A stretch of DNA of 51,448 nt from Mastigocoleus sp. MO_188.B34 (GCF_030065675.1 NZ_JASJDK010000035.1:1-51448), one strand, 5' to 3'. Shown: positions 26,784 to 36,837, counted from the first letter of the stretch. Translations and numbers: made by a program. Notes: a model not told the origin generated them from the sequence alone.

Positions 26784-28847
26784 TTAGCTGACAGATACAA
26801 CTACGCCAGCACTCTCATTAGCCATTCTGTCTACAGCACAAAGAGCATATGTACCACTGGGCATATCTGCAAAGGTAGTACTTACCGGCATGATTTTTTT
26901 GAGTTTCCAGCGTTCTTCTTCCTGTTCGTACAATATCCAAGAACGAATATCAGCATTACCAGCAGACCAACTAATTCGCCGGGAATTAACTGTTACTCCT
27001 GTGGGTGGTAATGGAGGAGTATTATCCCCTCGCCATTCCATCCTGGGAACTAGCGCGGGGTTGACATAAAGAGCGTACTCGAATTTTTCCGCAATACTTT
27101 CACGGTTCCGAGTAATGGAATCACTACTAAAGAAAATATTACCCAGAGATAATTTGGATGCTAAGGTACGGCTAATTGTGATTTGTTTAATAATTTCTTG
27201 ATTTTTCCAAGCTTTACCATCTAAACGAGCAATATTATTACCCGCATAAATATGGCGTTTTTTGGGGTTAATACTAGTCCACCATTGGAGTAAAGTTGGA
27301 TAACTCTGGGCTGTTTGCTCGATTCGCCAGTAAAGTTGAGGAGCTATGTAATCAACCCAACCTTCTTCTAACCATTTTTTCGCATCGGCATATAGTACAT
27401 CATAAGCATCTAAACCAACAATTCCTGCAGGTTGTCCCGGACGATAAATACCGAAAGGACTAATACCAAACTTAAGGTGAGGTTTTGCTGATTTTATCCC
27501 TTGGGATAAACGTAAAACCATGCGATTAACGTTATCTCGTCGCCAATCACCTAAATTTAGGTTACCACCATTGGCACGATAAGCCGAATAGGTCTTGCTA
27601 TCGGGGAAATCTTTCCCGGAAATCGGATAAGGATAAAAGTAATCATCCAAGTGAACGCCGTCAATATCGTAACGTTCTACTACATCCATGATGACATTGT
27701 ATGCCCGGTCTTGTACTACCTTTGCGCCGGGATCCATCCATAACTGATTACCCCAAGGATAAACATATTCTGGGCTAGTAATTGCCATGTGGGGATTAAC
27801 ATTTCGCGTTCCCCCCATAGATGTTTTGGCGCGGTAGGGGTTAAACCAAGCATGTATTTCTAAATTCCGCTTGCGACATTGTGCGATCGCAAACTCCAAG
27901 GGATCATAATATGGGGAAGGAGCTCGCCCTTGAGCGCCAGTCAACCAAGCACTCCAAGGTTCATATTTAGATATGTAAAAAGCATCTCCTTCTGGTCTGA
28001 CTTGAAGAATTACCGCGTTAAAATTTAATTTTTGCAGTTTATCAAGTATTTTAATTAATTCAGCTTGTTGTTGAGAAGCAGGAAGTCCGCTTCTAGAAGG
28101 CCAATCACTGTTCCACACAGTGGTAATCCACGCGCCACGAAATTCCCGATAGTGAGAAAGTTGTACGTTTTTGGTAATTTTTTCTGGTTCTGTTAATTTT
28201 TCTTCGTCGGGCTTAGGAATTGGAGGTACTTCGCCTGGAGGAATAACTAAGTAGGGAGAAGAAATCTTGTCAGCTTCCCTTAAGTACACCAAAGCTTGAT
28301 AAACAAACAAAGCTACATCTGCTCGAGTGGCGGCTAAATTGGGGTTAAGTAGTTTTGTGTTAGGAAAACTACCAACTATACCTGCACGAGTCGCAATTGC
28401 TGCTGCCTTTCTTGCCCATCCGGGAATATTTGCAGCATCGGTATAAATCAGTGGTAAGGCATCAAGCAAATCCGATTCAACCCTGGTAGTCCAACCCAAA
28501 CCGCTAATAATTGAGATGAGGGCATTAATCCGTTTAATTCTATAGGCAGGACGGAATAAACCACCAGGATATCCAGTAATAAAAACCGTTTCGTAAGACT
28601 TTTGAATTGCTGATATAGCCCAGTGTGTAGCTGGAACATCATTAAATGGTTGGTAATCTCGTTTTTTGGTAACCTGGGAAAAAGTCGCTGTCACAATTGC
28701 TGCGAATTCTGCACGAGTTACAGAATTATTGGGGCGAAATCTGCCATCGGGATACCCGGTTAAAATCCCACGTTTTGCTAAGGCTTCAATAAATGGACGC
28801 GCCCAATGATTATTAATGTCCGGAAATCGACTTGAAGTAGATACCAT
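26784..28847 (-). CDS. SLH-domain protein with GHL10/DUF187 glycosidase-like domain
   Basis: The 687-residue protein starts with three S-layer homology domains (about 5-55, 65-115 and 130-185; for example FPDINNHWARPFIEALA and GYPDGRFRPNNSVTRAEFAAIV), which bind cell-wall polymers. After a Pro-rich linker comes a DUF187/GHL10 barrel (about 230-590; EFRGAWITTVWNSDW, LQVRPEGDAFY, AWFNPYRA, DGVHLDDYFYP, YWRIEQTAQSYP), and the last about 60 residues look like a fibronectin-like fold. No signal peptide is visible at this start, which is odd for a wall-binding protein; no in-frame upstream start was found. Confidence 0.9.
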   Translation of the reverse strand: MVSTSSRFPDINNHWARPFIEALAKRGILTGYPDGRFRPNNSVTRAEFAAIVTATFSQVTKKRDYQPFNDVPATHWAISAIQKSYETVFITGYPGGLFRPAYRIKRINALISIISGLGWTTRVESDLLDALPLIYTDAANIPGWARKAAAIATRAGIVGSFPNTKLLNPNLAATRADVALFVYQALVYLREADKISSPYLVIPPGEVPPIPKPDEEKLTEPEKITKNVQLSHYREFRGAWITTVWNSDWPSRSGLPASQQQAELIKILDKLQKLNFNAVILQVRPEGDAFYISKYEPWSAWLTGAQGRAPSPYYDPLEFAIAQCRKRNLEIHAWFNPYRAKTSMGGTRNVNPHMAITSPEYVYPWGNQLWMDPGAKVVQDRAYNVIMDVVERYDIDGVHLDDYFYPYPISGKDFPDSKTYSAYRANGGNLNLGDWRRDNVNRMVLRLSQGIKSAKPHLKFGISPFGIYRPGQPAGIVGLDAYDVLYADAKKWLEEGWVDYIAPQLYWRIEQTAQSYPTLLQWWTSINPKKRHIYAGNNIARLDGKAWKNQEIIKQITISRTLASKLSLGNIFFSSDSITRNRESIAEKFEYALYVNPALVPRMEWRGDNTPPLPPTGVTVNSRRISWSAGNADIRSWILYEQEEERWKLKKIMPVSTTFADMPSGTYALCAVDRMANESAGVVVSVS

Positions 28848-29066
28848 AGTTTACTTGAGTATAATTGTATTTAAATTAACCTTGACGCCACTTGTGCCTA
28901 TGCTATCTCACTCAGTAGTTTTTGGCGTCATAATGGTGTTTTAAAGTACTAATAATTAATCTTTTGCGTAGAAGAAATAGTCAGGAGTAGACCATTGGAT
29001 GAATTTTGGTCATGGTTACTATCTTCCTGAACTGTTATCAATTTCTTCTCTAGTTGTTCTCGATAG

Positions 29067-29276
29067 ATGAATATTTTTTATTTAGTTGCAACCAACAAGA
29101 ATGAATTGCGTCAGGAATTACGCAAAATAACTAATGAAGCGCGTTTATTCAGTATGCAAACCTTTCAGGATACAATTATCGATTTGGATCCTGGTACTTA
29201 CACCGTTCAAATTACTCAAAGCAAGAAGGTTCCGGTAACAAAGGGATACACGGCTGTAATTCATGGGGCAAAATGA
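29067..29276 (+). CDS. Hypothetical protein, 69 residues
   Basis: The small soluble protein has KNELRQELRKITNEARLFSM, a helix, then DTIIDLDPGTYTVQITQSKKVPVTKGYTAVI, which looks like beta strands. The composition and codon use look like a real gene. It has no obvious ribosome site. I do not recognise the family. Confidence 0.5.
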   Translation: MNIFYLVATNKNELRQELRKITNEARLFSMQTFQDTIIDLDPGTYTVQITQSKKVPVTKGYTAVIHGAK

Positions 29277-29784
29277 TCGATCAAATCAGAAAATAGGCTT
29301 TACTGTTAGCAATAGTGTGTCTTTAGCTATATACAGGTATGATTTTTTGCGAAATACCCAATTATAGAAAGATATTCAAAGCTCCCAAAATTTGTGAATT
29401 TAGGGTGAATGACTCAATTACTGGACTTTAAGTAACTTCAATTAATAAGGTACTCAAAAGATTTTTATTAGTGCAAGCTTGTATTTTTCATTGAATATAT
29501 AAAGGTGTGTTACTGCATCTACCACTACTACTAATATCACAACCGAAGGTAATGCACCCTTATATATTTAAAATAGTTATTTCTTAATTTTGGTTATTTG
29601 TTTAATAATATCTCCTTCAAAATAAAATAACTGTATATTTACTTCAATACCATTTATATTATTTCAGCTTCTAATTCACATGATACGTGAATTAGAAAGC
29701 TTTACGAAAATGGCTTAAATAGATTTTGAAACCGATAAACAAAGGAAGGAATATGAAGGAAGGAGGAAGAAGTTCAATTAGATG

Positions 29785-29840
29785 GGGTTTTAGACCCCAA
29801 CTAATTGTAGACACCGTAAAGACGGTAGGGTCTTAAACCC
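29785..29840. repeat. Cruciform element GGGTTTTAGACCC
   Basis: GGGTTTTAGACCC at 29785-29797 pairs with GGGTCTTAAACCC at 29828-29840 (12 of 13). The loop contains a smaller ACCGT/ACGGT stem. Purine-rich GGAAGGA and its complement flank the whole structure, making a larger imperfect inverted repeat. Confidence 0.65.
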
Positions 29841-30012
29841 ATTTGCTCCATGAAGAAGTATAGGCCGCGCTGCGCGAACGGTCGTGCTGTTTTTTATTCA
29901 ACTTAATTCTTCCCTCTTCCTTCTTCCTTCTTCCTTCCGCCGAAGGTGATAAATTTTGAGAGTGAGAATGTTTTGAATTTCTATCTTTTGAGTATCTACC
30001 TGGGAATTAGTC

Positions 30013-30136
30013 AGGACTTACGCAATTGTCACAATACACCGGTGGTGCGTGACGCTCAAAGCCTCATTAATACGTTCAGGTTAACTCGCTTGTGTCACGC
30101 ACCCTACAAGAAAAATGTGCCGGTTGCGTAAGTCCT
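30013..30136. mobile_element. MITE-like element with AGGACTTACGCAA ends
   Basis: The 124-base element has perfect 13-base terminal inverted repeats (AGGACTTACGCAA at 30013-30025, TTGCGTAAGTCCT at 30124-30136) and an internal inverted pair (GGTGCGTGAC near 30042, GTCACGCACC near 30095). No protein is encoded. Such ends are widespread in Nostocales and resemble IS-derived non-autonomous elements; a parent transposase is not in the window. Confidence 0.75.
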
Positions 30137-30375
30137 ATTAGTATTAAGCAACGAAGGAAGTAGTTTTCATTAAAATATTCACTACAGAAAGGAATTCAAA
30201 ATCGTTGCAATATTTATTTTGCGATAAGCCCATAGGGGAGAGAGAGGCTAGAGGCTATAACTATAGCTGCGCTACCTACGGATCCGGAGCCGTCACCTAT
30301 CGCAATGGATGGGATCATCATAGAAAATTTACAGTTGTGGACTCACGTATAAATCACTCTTAACCTAAAACTAGG

Positions 30376-30813
30376 TTAACTTTGATCGATACTGACAAGA
30401 GCCATCAGAGTATGTCCAACTCCTAATCCTTTTTGAGTAGAAACTTCTAAGTTGTGTAAGTACTTAGCTAGAATTGGCTCGATAATACTAGCGCGGATAT
30501 TTTCAACTTGAGAATTATCAAGCGACTCTTTTAATTCTTTGGTCAAACCTTGAAATTCAGTGGGTAGAGTAGATTCACAGCCATGGACAGTTTCTCCACA
30601 AAGTATTGCAGCCTCTCTTATTAACTGATTCCACCAATCTCGGAAAGTTTTAAAGAAATCAATGATTTCTGCTGGTGCTTCTCCTAACTCCACATCAAAC
30701 ATCAGTTGTTCAAAATCTGTAGTAAAGTCTACATCCATCAAACTGTTAACTAAGTTTCGATAACGAGATAAGTTCGGAGTAAACTCTCCTGTTGACGTGT
30801 GTCTTCCAACCAT
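30376..30813 (-). CDS. Hypothetical protein, 145 residues
   Basis: The soluble acidic protein (MVGRHTSTGEFTPNLSRYRNLV) contains aromatic-rich FFKTFRDWWNQLIREAAILCGE and a helical second half (LTKELKESLDNSQVENIRASIIEPILAKYL). There is no membrane segment or known motif. Protein-like composition over 145 codons supports a real gene. The neighbours are repeats on the left and the divergent acyltransferase on the right. Confidence 0.65.
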   Translation of the reverse strand: MVGRHTSTGEFTPNLSRYRNLVNSLMDVDFTTDFEQLMFDVELGEAPAEIIDFFKTFRDWWNQLIREAAILCGETVHGCESTLPTEFQGLTKELKESLDNSQVENIRASIIEPILAKYLHNLEVSTQKGLGVGHTLMALVSIDQS

Positions 30814-31060
30814 GACAGAACGATCAAAAAAGTCTATATTTGACAGCTTACAATTCGCTTGGGATGTTTTTTAATATTTACTAGTGAATTAATGATATAA
30901 GGACTTAAATAATCTTCTATACAAAATGTATTGAATACTTATTTGCTGTGATCACTAGACATATGGATTACAGGCAAAATTTTAATATTAGACTAAGATT
31001 TCTTTAAATTTAGTGACTTAAGCTAAAATATAGTTATCCAATTCACAGGAGTCGATAGTA

Positions 31061-32125
31061 ATGCAAATCAATCGACATCCCAAAAATTTACTTAATTCAG
31101 AAGTTGAAAATATATCTCTTGAAAGATATAAATTTAACTGGTTTGACTGGTTTTGTGTATGGTATCCACCAGGATGGTTAATTTTATTCAATCGTCATTG
31201 GCGACACTACCACAAAGACCCAGATGGGTGGAATTGGTTTGAATATTTACTATTTTTAATACCTACAGGTTTTTACATCGCACTATTTCTACGCTGGTTG
31301 CGTCTTGGTTTCCGTCCTCCAAAACAACGCGATAATGCATTCAATCCTCAGTATCAGCAAGCCTTTAGAGAGGAAATACTAGCACCAATTGTTAAATTTT
31401 ATTTTCGTGCAGAGTTACATCTATCAGAAAATTTACCCACAAGTAAAAATATAATTTTCGCGATGAATCACGCAGGAATGTGTTTTCCGTGGGATTTTGT
31501 GGTACTGGGCTATTTATTGGCTGAGAAAAAAGGATTGATCGTACAACCTTTAGCTGGTGTATCTTTATTTGAACATCCTTGGATGATTTGGTGGTTACCT
31601 TCAGGATGGTCCAGAGTATTAGGTGGAATCAAAGCCCAGAAAAAAGATTTTCAAAGTGCTGTAGAACAAAATCGTATTTTACTTTACGCTCCAGAAGGTC
31701 TGAGGGGACCAAGTAAAGGATGGGGAAAACGCTATCAGTTAGAAAAATTCGACCCAAGTTTTATCCAGATTGGCCAAAAAAATCATATGAAGATTGTACC
31801 CGTCATTTGTATTGGTAACGAAAATCTTCATCCTTGGACAATTAATATTAGTAAGCTACAAAAAAGGTTACAAAACTTACTTCAATTACCTTTTCTACCA
31901 TTATCACCTCTCCTACCTATTTTTATCCTCTTCCCTTCCATGGGTGTTTGGGCTGCAAAAAGTCGTTTGCATTATTTTATTGAGTCTTGGATCGAAGCAG
32001 AAGCAATCAAATCCCTGGAAACAACACAAACAAAATCACGGAAGAAAATTTATTGTCAAGCTCAAAAGCTACGCGCACAAATGCAAGAACAAATTAATAT
32101 GAGACTTAAATTGATAAAACCTTAA
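31061..32125 (+). CDS. PlsC-like glycerol-phosphate or lipid acyltransferase, divergent
   Basis: The 354-residue protein has a hydrophobic N-terminal region (about 30-85, aromatic WFDWFCVWYPPGW and FEYLLFLIPTGFYIALFL) and an acyltransferase domain (about 110-300). The catalytic region reads NHAGMCFPWD, so His is followed by Asp eight residues on (H-x7-D) instead of the canonical H-x4-D, and the substrate motif is APEGLRGPSKG. ATG is preceded by CAGGAG, which supports the start. It is membrane bound and probably transfers fatty acyl groups in lipid synthesis; the exact acceptor is unknown. A monooxygenase follows 260 bases later. Confidence 0.8.
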   Translation: MQINRHPKNLLNSEVENISLERYKFNWFDWFCVWYPPGWLILFNRHWRHYHKDPDGWNWFEYLLFLIPTGFYIALFLRWLRLGFRPPKQRDNAFNPQYQQAFREEILAPIVKFYFRAELHLSENLPTSKNIIFAMNHAGMCFPWDFVVLGYLLAEKKGLIVQPLAGVSLFEHPWMIWWLPSGWSRVLGGIKAQKKDFQSAVEQNRILLYAPEGLRGPSKGWGKRYQLEKFDPSFIQIGQKNHMKIVPVICIGNENLHPWTINISKLQKRLQNLLQLPFLPLSPLLPIFILFPSMGVWAAKSRLHYFIESWIEAEAIKSLETTQTKSRKKIYCQAQKLRAQMQEQINMRLKLIKP

Positions 32126-32385
32126 TTGATCAATTTAAAAGTAGCAGATAATACTTTAAATTTTGGTTTAGAGCCTGATAACATTAAAAAAATATTTTTG
32201 TATAACAATTTACTTCATGCTGAGATAAATTGCTGATACTTTTGAAATGAATTGAATAATCTAAGCAGAGTTTCTCACAATATTAGTTTGGAACTAATAT
32301 TTTGGACAATAATATTTTGTCATGATCCTCAAATCTCATAGTATCGGGGCTTTTTTCAGTTTTTCTCATTAATATAAAATTTCAT

Positions 32386-33882
32386 ATGGAAATAAAAAGA
32401 GTATGTGTTATTGGTGCAGGAATTAGTGGTTTAGTTGCAGCAAAAACATTTATTGAAGATGGGTACCAAGTTACAGTTTTTGAGAAAAAGTCTCAGATTG
32501 GGGGAGTATGGGAAGACTCTAGAAATTATTCAGAATTGACAACCCATAATCCTCGAGATACATATTGTTTTACTGACTATCCCTTCCCTCAAGAATATCC
32601 AGAATTTCCTACTGCAGAGCAGATGCGGAATTATTTACAATCCTATGCGGATAGTTTTGGTGTGACCGAAAGGATTTTTTTTCAAACAGAAGTCACGAAT
32701 ATATACAGAAAAATAGGTAACAAAATTATCTGGGTAGTAGAAGTAAACGCCAAAGATGAAAAAGAAAATCGGATCGGGAAAAAAATATATGACTTTGATT
32801 TTGTTTTGATATGTAATGGTGTATTTAATCTTTCCAAGATTCCCAAGCTAGCAAATAGATCGGAGTTTGAGTCAGGTGGTGGAAAGATACTTCATTCTAG
32901 CCAGCTTAACGACCTATCAATCTTAGATAATAAAAAAGTAATTGTTGTTGGTTTTGGTAAGTCTGCAACGGAAATTTCAGTCATTGCAGCTACCAGAGCT
33001 TCTTCATGTACTCTGATTTTTCGCCGTGCTTTATGGAAAATTCCAAAATATTTATTCAATATAATTCATTATCAGCAAATTTTCTTCACTCGTTTTGCAG
33101 AAATTTGGTTACTCTATCTTAGACCTGTAGGAATCGAAAAATTACTTCATTATTTTGGTAAACCTTTGGTATGGGTTTTCTGGCGCATCCAAGAGATGAT
33201 AATCAGATGGAAATTTGGTTTCAAAAATCATAAACTCATACCCAGAAAATCCATGGATAGCATGCTAAACTATACTGCTAATTTAGTTACAGATTATTTT
33301 TATAAGTATGTCCAAACAGGAAAAATAGATACAAGAAAAGCAGAAATTAGCAATTTTTTACCTGGTGGTTTAGAACTAAATTCAGGTGAAACTTTAGCCG
33401 CCGATATTGTCATTTTTGGAACTGGATTCCGCCAAGATATCTCTTTCTTGGAGGAAAAGTATCGTCACTGGATAGTCGATGAGGAAGGTAATTTTCATTT
33501 ATATAGACATATGATTCACCCAGATATTCCCAATCTGGGTTTTTTAGGTTATAACTCCAGCATATTTTGTCAGTTAACCTCAGAGGTGGGAAGTTGGTGG
33601 TTATCCCAATATTGCAAAGGTAAATTATTCTTACCTTCGCGATCGCAAATGTACAAAGCAATGCACATAAATTTTCGGTGGAACAAAAAAAATCTATCTA
33701 ATAGTTTAGCCTATGGTATTTGTGTATCTCCCTTCAATTTTCACTATTTAGAAAACCTGATTGAAGATATGGGTTTCAATATTTATGGAACAAAGAGTAA
33801 GTATATTCAGAATATAACGAACATTGTAAAACCATCTGCATACAATTGTATTCGACGAGTGTTACGGAATAAAATAAATTGA
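32386..33882 (+). CDS. Flavin-containing monooxygenase-like protein
   Basis: The 498-residue enzyme has the FAD motif VIGAGISGLVAAKTF (about 7-22), a dinucleotide stretch VVGFGKSATEIS (about 185-196) with GxGxSxxE, a GGGKILHSSQL region resembling the FMO signature and IVIFGTGFRQD near the C-terminal part. It would use FAD and NADPH to oxygenate N- or S-nucleophiles or ketones. The His/Tyr of the canonical FMO signature is only partly conserved. It is AT-rich like its neighbours. Together with the upstream lipid acyltransferase it could modify a lipid-like compound, but that is inference. Confidence 0.85.
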   Translation: MEIKRVCVIGAGISGLVAAKTFIEDGYQVTVFEKKSQIGGVWEDSRNYSELTTHNPRDTYCFTDYPFPQEYPEFPTAEQMRNYLQSYADSFGVTERIFFQTEVTNIYRKIGNKIIWVVEVNAKDEKENRIGKKIYDFDFVLICNGVFNLSKIPKLANRSEFESGGGKILHSSQLNDLSILDNKKVIVVGFGKSATEISVIAATRASSCTLIFRRALWKIPKYLFNIIHYQQIFFTRFAEIWLLYLRPVGIEKLLHYFGKPLVWVFWRIQEMIIRWKFGFKNHKLIPRKSMDSMLNYTANLVTDYFYKYVQTGKIDTRKAEISNFLPGGLELNSGETLAADIVIFGTGFRQDISFLEEKYRHWIVDEEGNFHLYRHMIHPDIPNLGFLGYNSSIFCQLTSEVGSWWLSQYCKGKLFLPSRSQMYKAMHINFRWNKKNLSNSLAYGICVSPFNFHYLENLIEDMGFNIYGTKSKYIQNITNIVKPSAYNCIRRVLRNKIN

Positions 33883-33901
33883 TGTATAGCAATCGTATTT
33901 T

Positions 33902-34000
33902 ATTTTTACCTACGGTACGCTTACGCGTTTGGACGCACTACATGTTTGGACGCAGCTTCCGCTGAACACCGCAGGTGCATCCAAACATATTTGATGCGGC
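33902..34000. repeat. Palindromic GC-rich interspersed repeat
   Basis: ATGTTTGGACGCA (about 33941) and TGCATCCAAACAT (about 33977) form an imperfect stem (ATGTTTGGA/TCCAAACAT plus GCA/TGC). GTTTGGACGCA is also present just before (33927). The block is GC-rich against the surrounding AT-rich DNA. Confidence 0.5.
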
Positions 34001-34183
34001 TAACACGAATTATTTAGGATTGCGATATAAGTTATTTTTTATAAATTAATCGTTGGCTGGGAAATTATTTTTTGTAGGATAATCAGAAAAAAAACAAACG
34101 TAAAACTGCATAAGTTGAATATTTGTACATTTATCAATTAATTGTAAATAAACTAATTAAAATTTGAAGAAAGCGCATTGAAT

Positions 34184-35608
34184 ATGAGCGCCTTGTCAAG
34201 GTATTCGAATATTTGGCGAATAGATCCTGCGAGCGAAGCTGCGGGGTACAGATCTTATTCAGTTCCTATTGCAAAGGAATTTATTAAAAATTTAGGAGTT
34301 TTTCAAGGTAAAGACCTACAAACAACTTTACTATCTTACTTTTATGGACAAAATGAAACTGTAGATATCGTCACCCGCGCAAAAGCAGGTCTTTGTCTGC
34401 GATGTTATATTTCTTATCCAATTTTAAAGGTTTGCAAAAAAATTGATTATTTATTTAGTGGTGGTAAACAGTTTACCTATCGAGACCTTTTACCTTTTGT
34501 ACTAGACGATGATGGGAAAAGCTTAATTTTTATAGATAGAGATACAAAACAACAATTTTTTATAGATAACGATGGCGAACTTAAAGACCCCACTTATCAA
34601 TTTTTTTCCACCAAGATATTACAGTCATTTCGTTCGGAGTCTAAATCAAGAATGAGCTTAGATAATTGGGCATATTTACAAACAAAACAAAATCCCCAGA
34701 TTAAAAACTTTATCTCAGAATTTGGTTTTAGACATTTAAGTGATTGGGCATTATTAAATAGAGTTAGACGTAAACAATTAGAAAACTTATCTGTACGCGA
34801 TCGCAATATAGTAGAAGCATTTCATATGGTTTATCGTCGCGATCGAGTTAAACAAAGACAAACTGGAATTAGAAAATGTCCAGATCCCTCACGGGAACAG
34901 TTACAAGAAATGTTGATGTATTTAAAAGATAAAGAATCTCACATTTATACAACCAAAGACTTAATTCTTTCTCTCAATCAAATAGCAATACAACTTAGAC
35001 AGTATGACATTTGGAACTCCAGGGAACCCTTGGAAATATATAATCCTGAAATTCAAATTTACACGGCGAGAACTGATTTACCAGGTTCCAGTTTAGACCT
35101 TGAAGAAGAAGAAGATAAAGAATTTATGGGCTTTTTACATAAACAATTAAATCTAGCTTTATCAAATGCAATTAAACAGGAAATAAATAACCGCATATCT
35201 CAACTCCAAAAAAGTAAAAAATATGCTATCTTCGCCAATCAATATCTTCAAGGGTTAAAATTATATTATTGTCATAATCTTTCCCTTAGAGAAATAGCTC
35301 CCAAATTAAATATGAAAAGTTGGGATAGAGCTAGGCGAGTGTTAAATCCAGGGAAACTTTTAAGTGATGTTCGTAGTTTTACGATTCAAGAAATAATTAG
35401 TGAAATCTTGCATAAAGTCAAGGAAAAGAAGTTTCCTATGAGTTTATCATCACCAGAATATCTAAAAAACTTAGCTATAGAAGTTGAATGTTTTGCTGAC
35501 ACAGAAATTTTCAAAGAAGCTGCAGAAGAGATTAGAGCCGGGAAAAATAGAACGATGAATAGTTTATATGCTCAACAATTACGAATTTATTTAAAAAAAA
35601 ATAATTAA
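34184..35608 (+). CDS. Sigma-factor-like DNA-binding protein, first gene of the CHAT-CHASE2 cassette
   Basis: The 474-residue protein lacks a membrane segment. Its C-terminal part contains ANQYLQGLKLYYCHNLSLREIAPKLN (about 350-376), a helix-turn-helix resembling sigma-70 region 4, followed by SWDRARRVLNPGK. The central RRKQLENLSVRDRNIVEAFHMVYRRDRVKQ also resembles sigma region-2/3-like helices. I believe genes of this kind precede DUF1822/CHASE2 genes in other cyanobacteria. The start ATG 34184 is preferred over TTG 34178. Function is inferred: it may direct transcription of the downstream genes or act as a partner released by the protease. Confidence 0.6.
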   Translation: MSALSRYSNIWRIDPASEAAGYRSYSVPIAKEFIKNLGVFQGKDLQTTLLSYFYGQNETVDIVTRAKAGLCLRCYISYPILKVCKKIDYLFSGGKQFTYRDLLPFVLDDDGKSLIFIDRDTKQQFFIDNDGELKDPTYQFFSTKILQSFRSESKSRMSLDNWAYLQTKQNPQIKNFISEFGFRHLSDWALLNRVRRKQLENLSVRDRNIVEAFHMVYRRDRVKQRQTGIRKCPDPSREQLQEMLMYLKDKESHIYTTKDLILSLNQIAIQLRQYDIWNSREPLEIYNPEIQIYTARTDLPGSSLDLEEEEDKEFMGFLHKQLNLALSNAIKQEINNRISQLQKSKKYAIFANQYLQGLKLYYCHNLSLREIAPKLNMKSWDRARRVLNPGKLLSDVRSFTIQEIISEILHKVKEKKFPMSLSSPEYLKNLAIEVECFADTEIFKEAAEEIRAGKNRTMNSLYAQQLRIYLKKNN

Positions 35609-35648
35609 TAAATTTGCGGCTAAAATTAAAAATTAAGGAGTAAAAGTA

Positions 35649-36737
35649 ATGTCAAATATTTCAACATATGACTCTGTAGATTTCAGACTTTTAATCCCAG
35701 AAGTTATTTATTTAGAATCAGAACACTTTGACTGCGCTGAAGAAATATATTTGCGAAGTAATAATGAAGATAAACAATGGGAAAATTATCTAAATTCTCT
35801 AGCTTGCGTTGCATTTAAAGATTGGGTAGAGGAAAAATTATCTACACACAGTTTAAGTATAGATCTTAAAATTACTGAAGATGGATATTACTTATCAGTT
35901 GGTAAATTTAACTATTTTTTGATTGTAGTAGAACATCTATTAGATGAAGTTGTAAATATATCTAAGAATCTTATTAATGCATCCACAATTAAGGCAAATT
36001 CTTATGTACTAGTAGAAGTATTAGAAGAAGAGGAAGAAGTAGTAATTAAAGGTTTTTTAAATCATGATAATTTATATGATTATTGCAATCAAATAACACT
36101 GCAATCATCCAATAATGATTATTATCAAGTTCCCTTGTCAATATTTGATTCAGAACCAAATCACTTATTGTTATGTCACCAGTTCGCAGAAATAGTTGCA
36201 TTCTCTACGGTTGAGTTATCTGCAATTGAGTTCTCTGAAATTCAAACTACAACAGAGAAGAAAGAGAAGAAAACATTTATGAGTGAAATAGATGAAAAAA
36301 TACCCAAACTTAGTCAATGGTTTAAAAATATGTTTGACGAAGGCTGGTTGACAATAGATAAATTAACAAAAGTAGAAACAAACTTAGCTTTTAATACCAT
36401 CAGGAAATCAGTTCAAGGGGTTAGAAGAGGTAAGCTAATTGATTTAGAAATACAACTAGGAAAAAATACTGTAGCTTTACTGGTTAATATAGTTGAAGTG
36501 AATGAAAATAAGTTTTCCATCTTAGTTCAACTACACCCCACTGGTAAAAAGAAACATTTACCCCATAACCTTCAATTGAGAATGTTTGCTAAAGGAGGAA
36601 AGGTACTTCAAGAGGTTCAAGCAAGAATTCAAGATAATTATATTCAATTAAAACCATTTAAAGGAGAAGCAGGAAAACGTTTCAGCATTGAAGTCGCTTT
36701 AGGTGATGTGAGTGTCAAAGAGAATTTCGAAATTTAA
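35649..36737 (+). CDS. DUF1822 family protein
   Basis: The 362-residue soluble acidic protein matches the DUF1822 family found almost only in cyanobacteria. The N-terminal part has DFRLLIPEVIYLESEHFDCAEE, then WENYLNSLACVAFKDWVEEKL; the C-terminal part has a beta-rich domain with GGKVLQEVQARIQDNYIQLKPFKGEAGKRFSIEVALGD. There is an AAGGAG ribosome site and only 40 bases separate it from the sigma-like gene, so the two are probably co-transcribed. The family has no established biochemical function. The link to the sigma-like protein and CHASE2 genes suggests a regulatory adaptor. Confidence 0.85.
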   Translation: MSNISTYDSVDFRLLIPEVIYLESEHFDCAEEIYLRSNNEDKQWENYLNSLACVAFKDWVEEKLSTHSLSIDLKITEDGYYLSVGKFNYFLIVVEHLLDEVVNISKNLINASTIKANSYVLVEVLEEEEEVVIKGFLNHDNLYDYCNQITLQSSNNDYYQVPLSIFDSEPNHLLLCHQFAEIVAFSTVELSAIEFSEIQTTTEKKEKKTFMSEIDEKIPKLSQWFKNMFDEGWLTIDKLTKVETNLAFNTIRKSVQGVRRGKLIDLEIQLGKNTVALLVNIVEVNENKFSILVQLHPTGKKKHLPHNLQLRMFAKGGKVLQEVQARIQDNYIQLKPFKGEAGKRFSIEVALGDVSVKENFEI

Positions 36738-36837
36738 GTATAAAACCTTAAAAGGATTCTGATTTAACCATTAACTCATCCAATACTGATAAAATAAACA
36801 GTAAAAATCTTAACTCCAGCAAAATTAGGAAAGCATA

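Larger units (their letters stand above)
29277..30375. other. Repeat-rich intergenic region, 1.1 kb
   Basis: No credible gene. The structure includes a hairpin at 29667-29700 (CTAATTCAC/GTGAATTAG), the cruciform at 29785-29840, GGAAGGA/TCTTCCT inverted short repeats flanking it (about 29748-29773 and 29908-29938), a CGCGCTGCGCG block near 29865 and the MITE-like element 30013-30136. The region looks like a landing site for small non-autonomous elements. Confidence 0.65.

Noticed and set aside
34226-34250. GC-rich block inside the sigma-like gene (GCGAGCGAAGCTGCGGGG) as an inserted repeat
   Set aside because: It resembles dispersed GC-rich blocks, but with one copy and no repeat unit here I cannot distinguish it from normal coding sequence.
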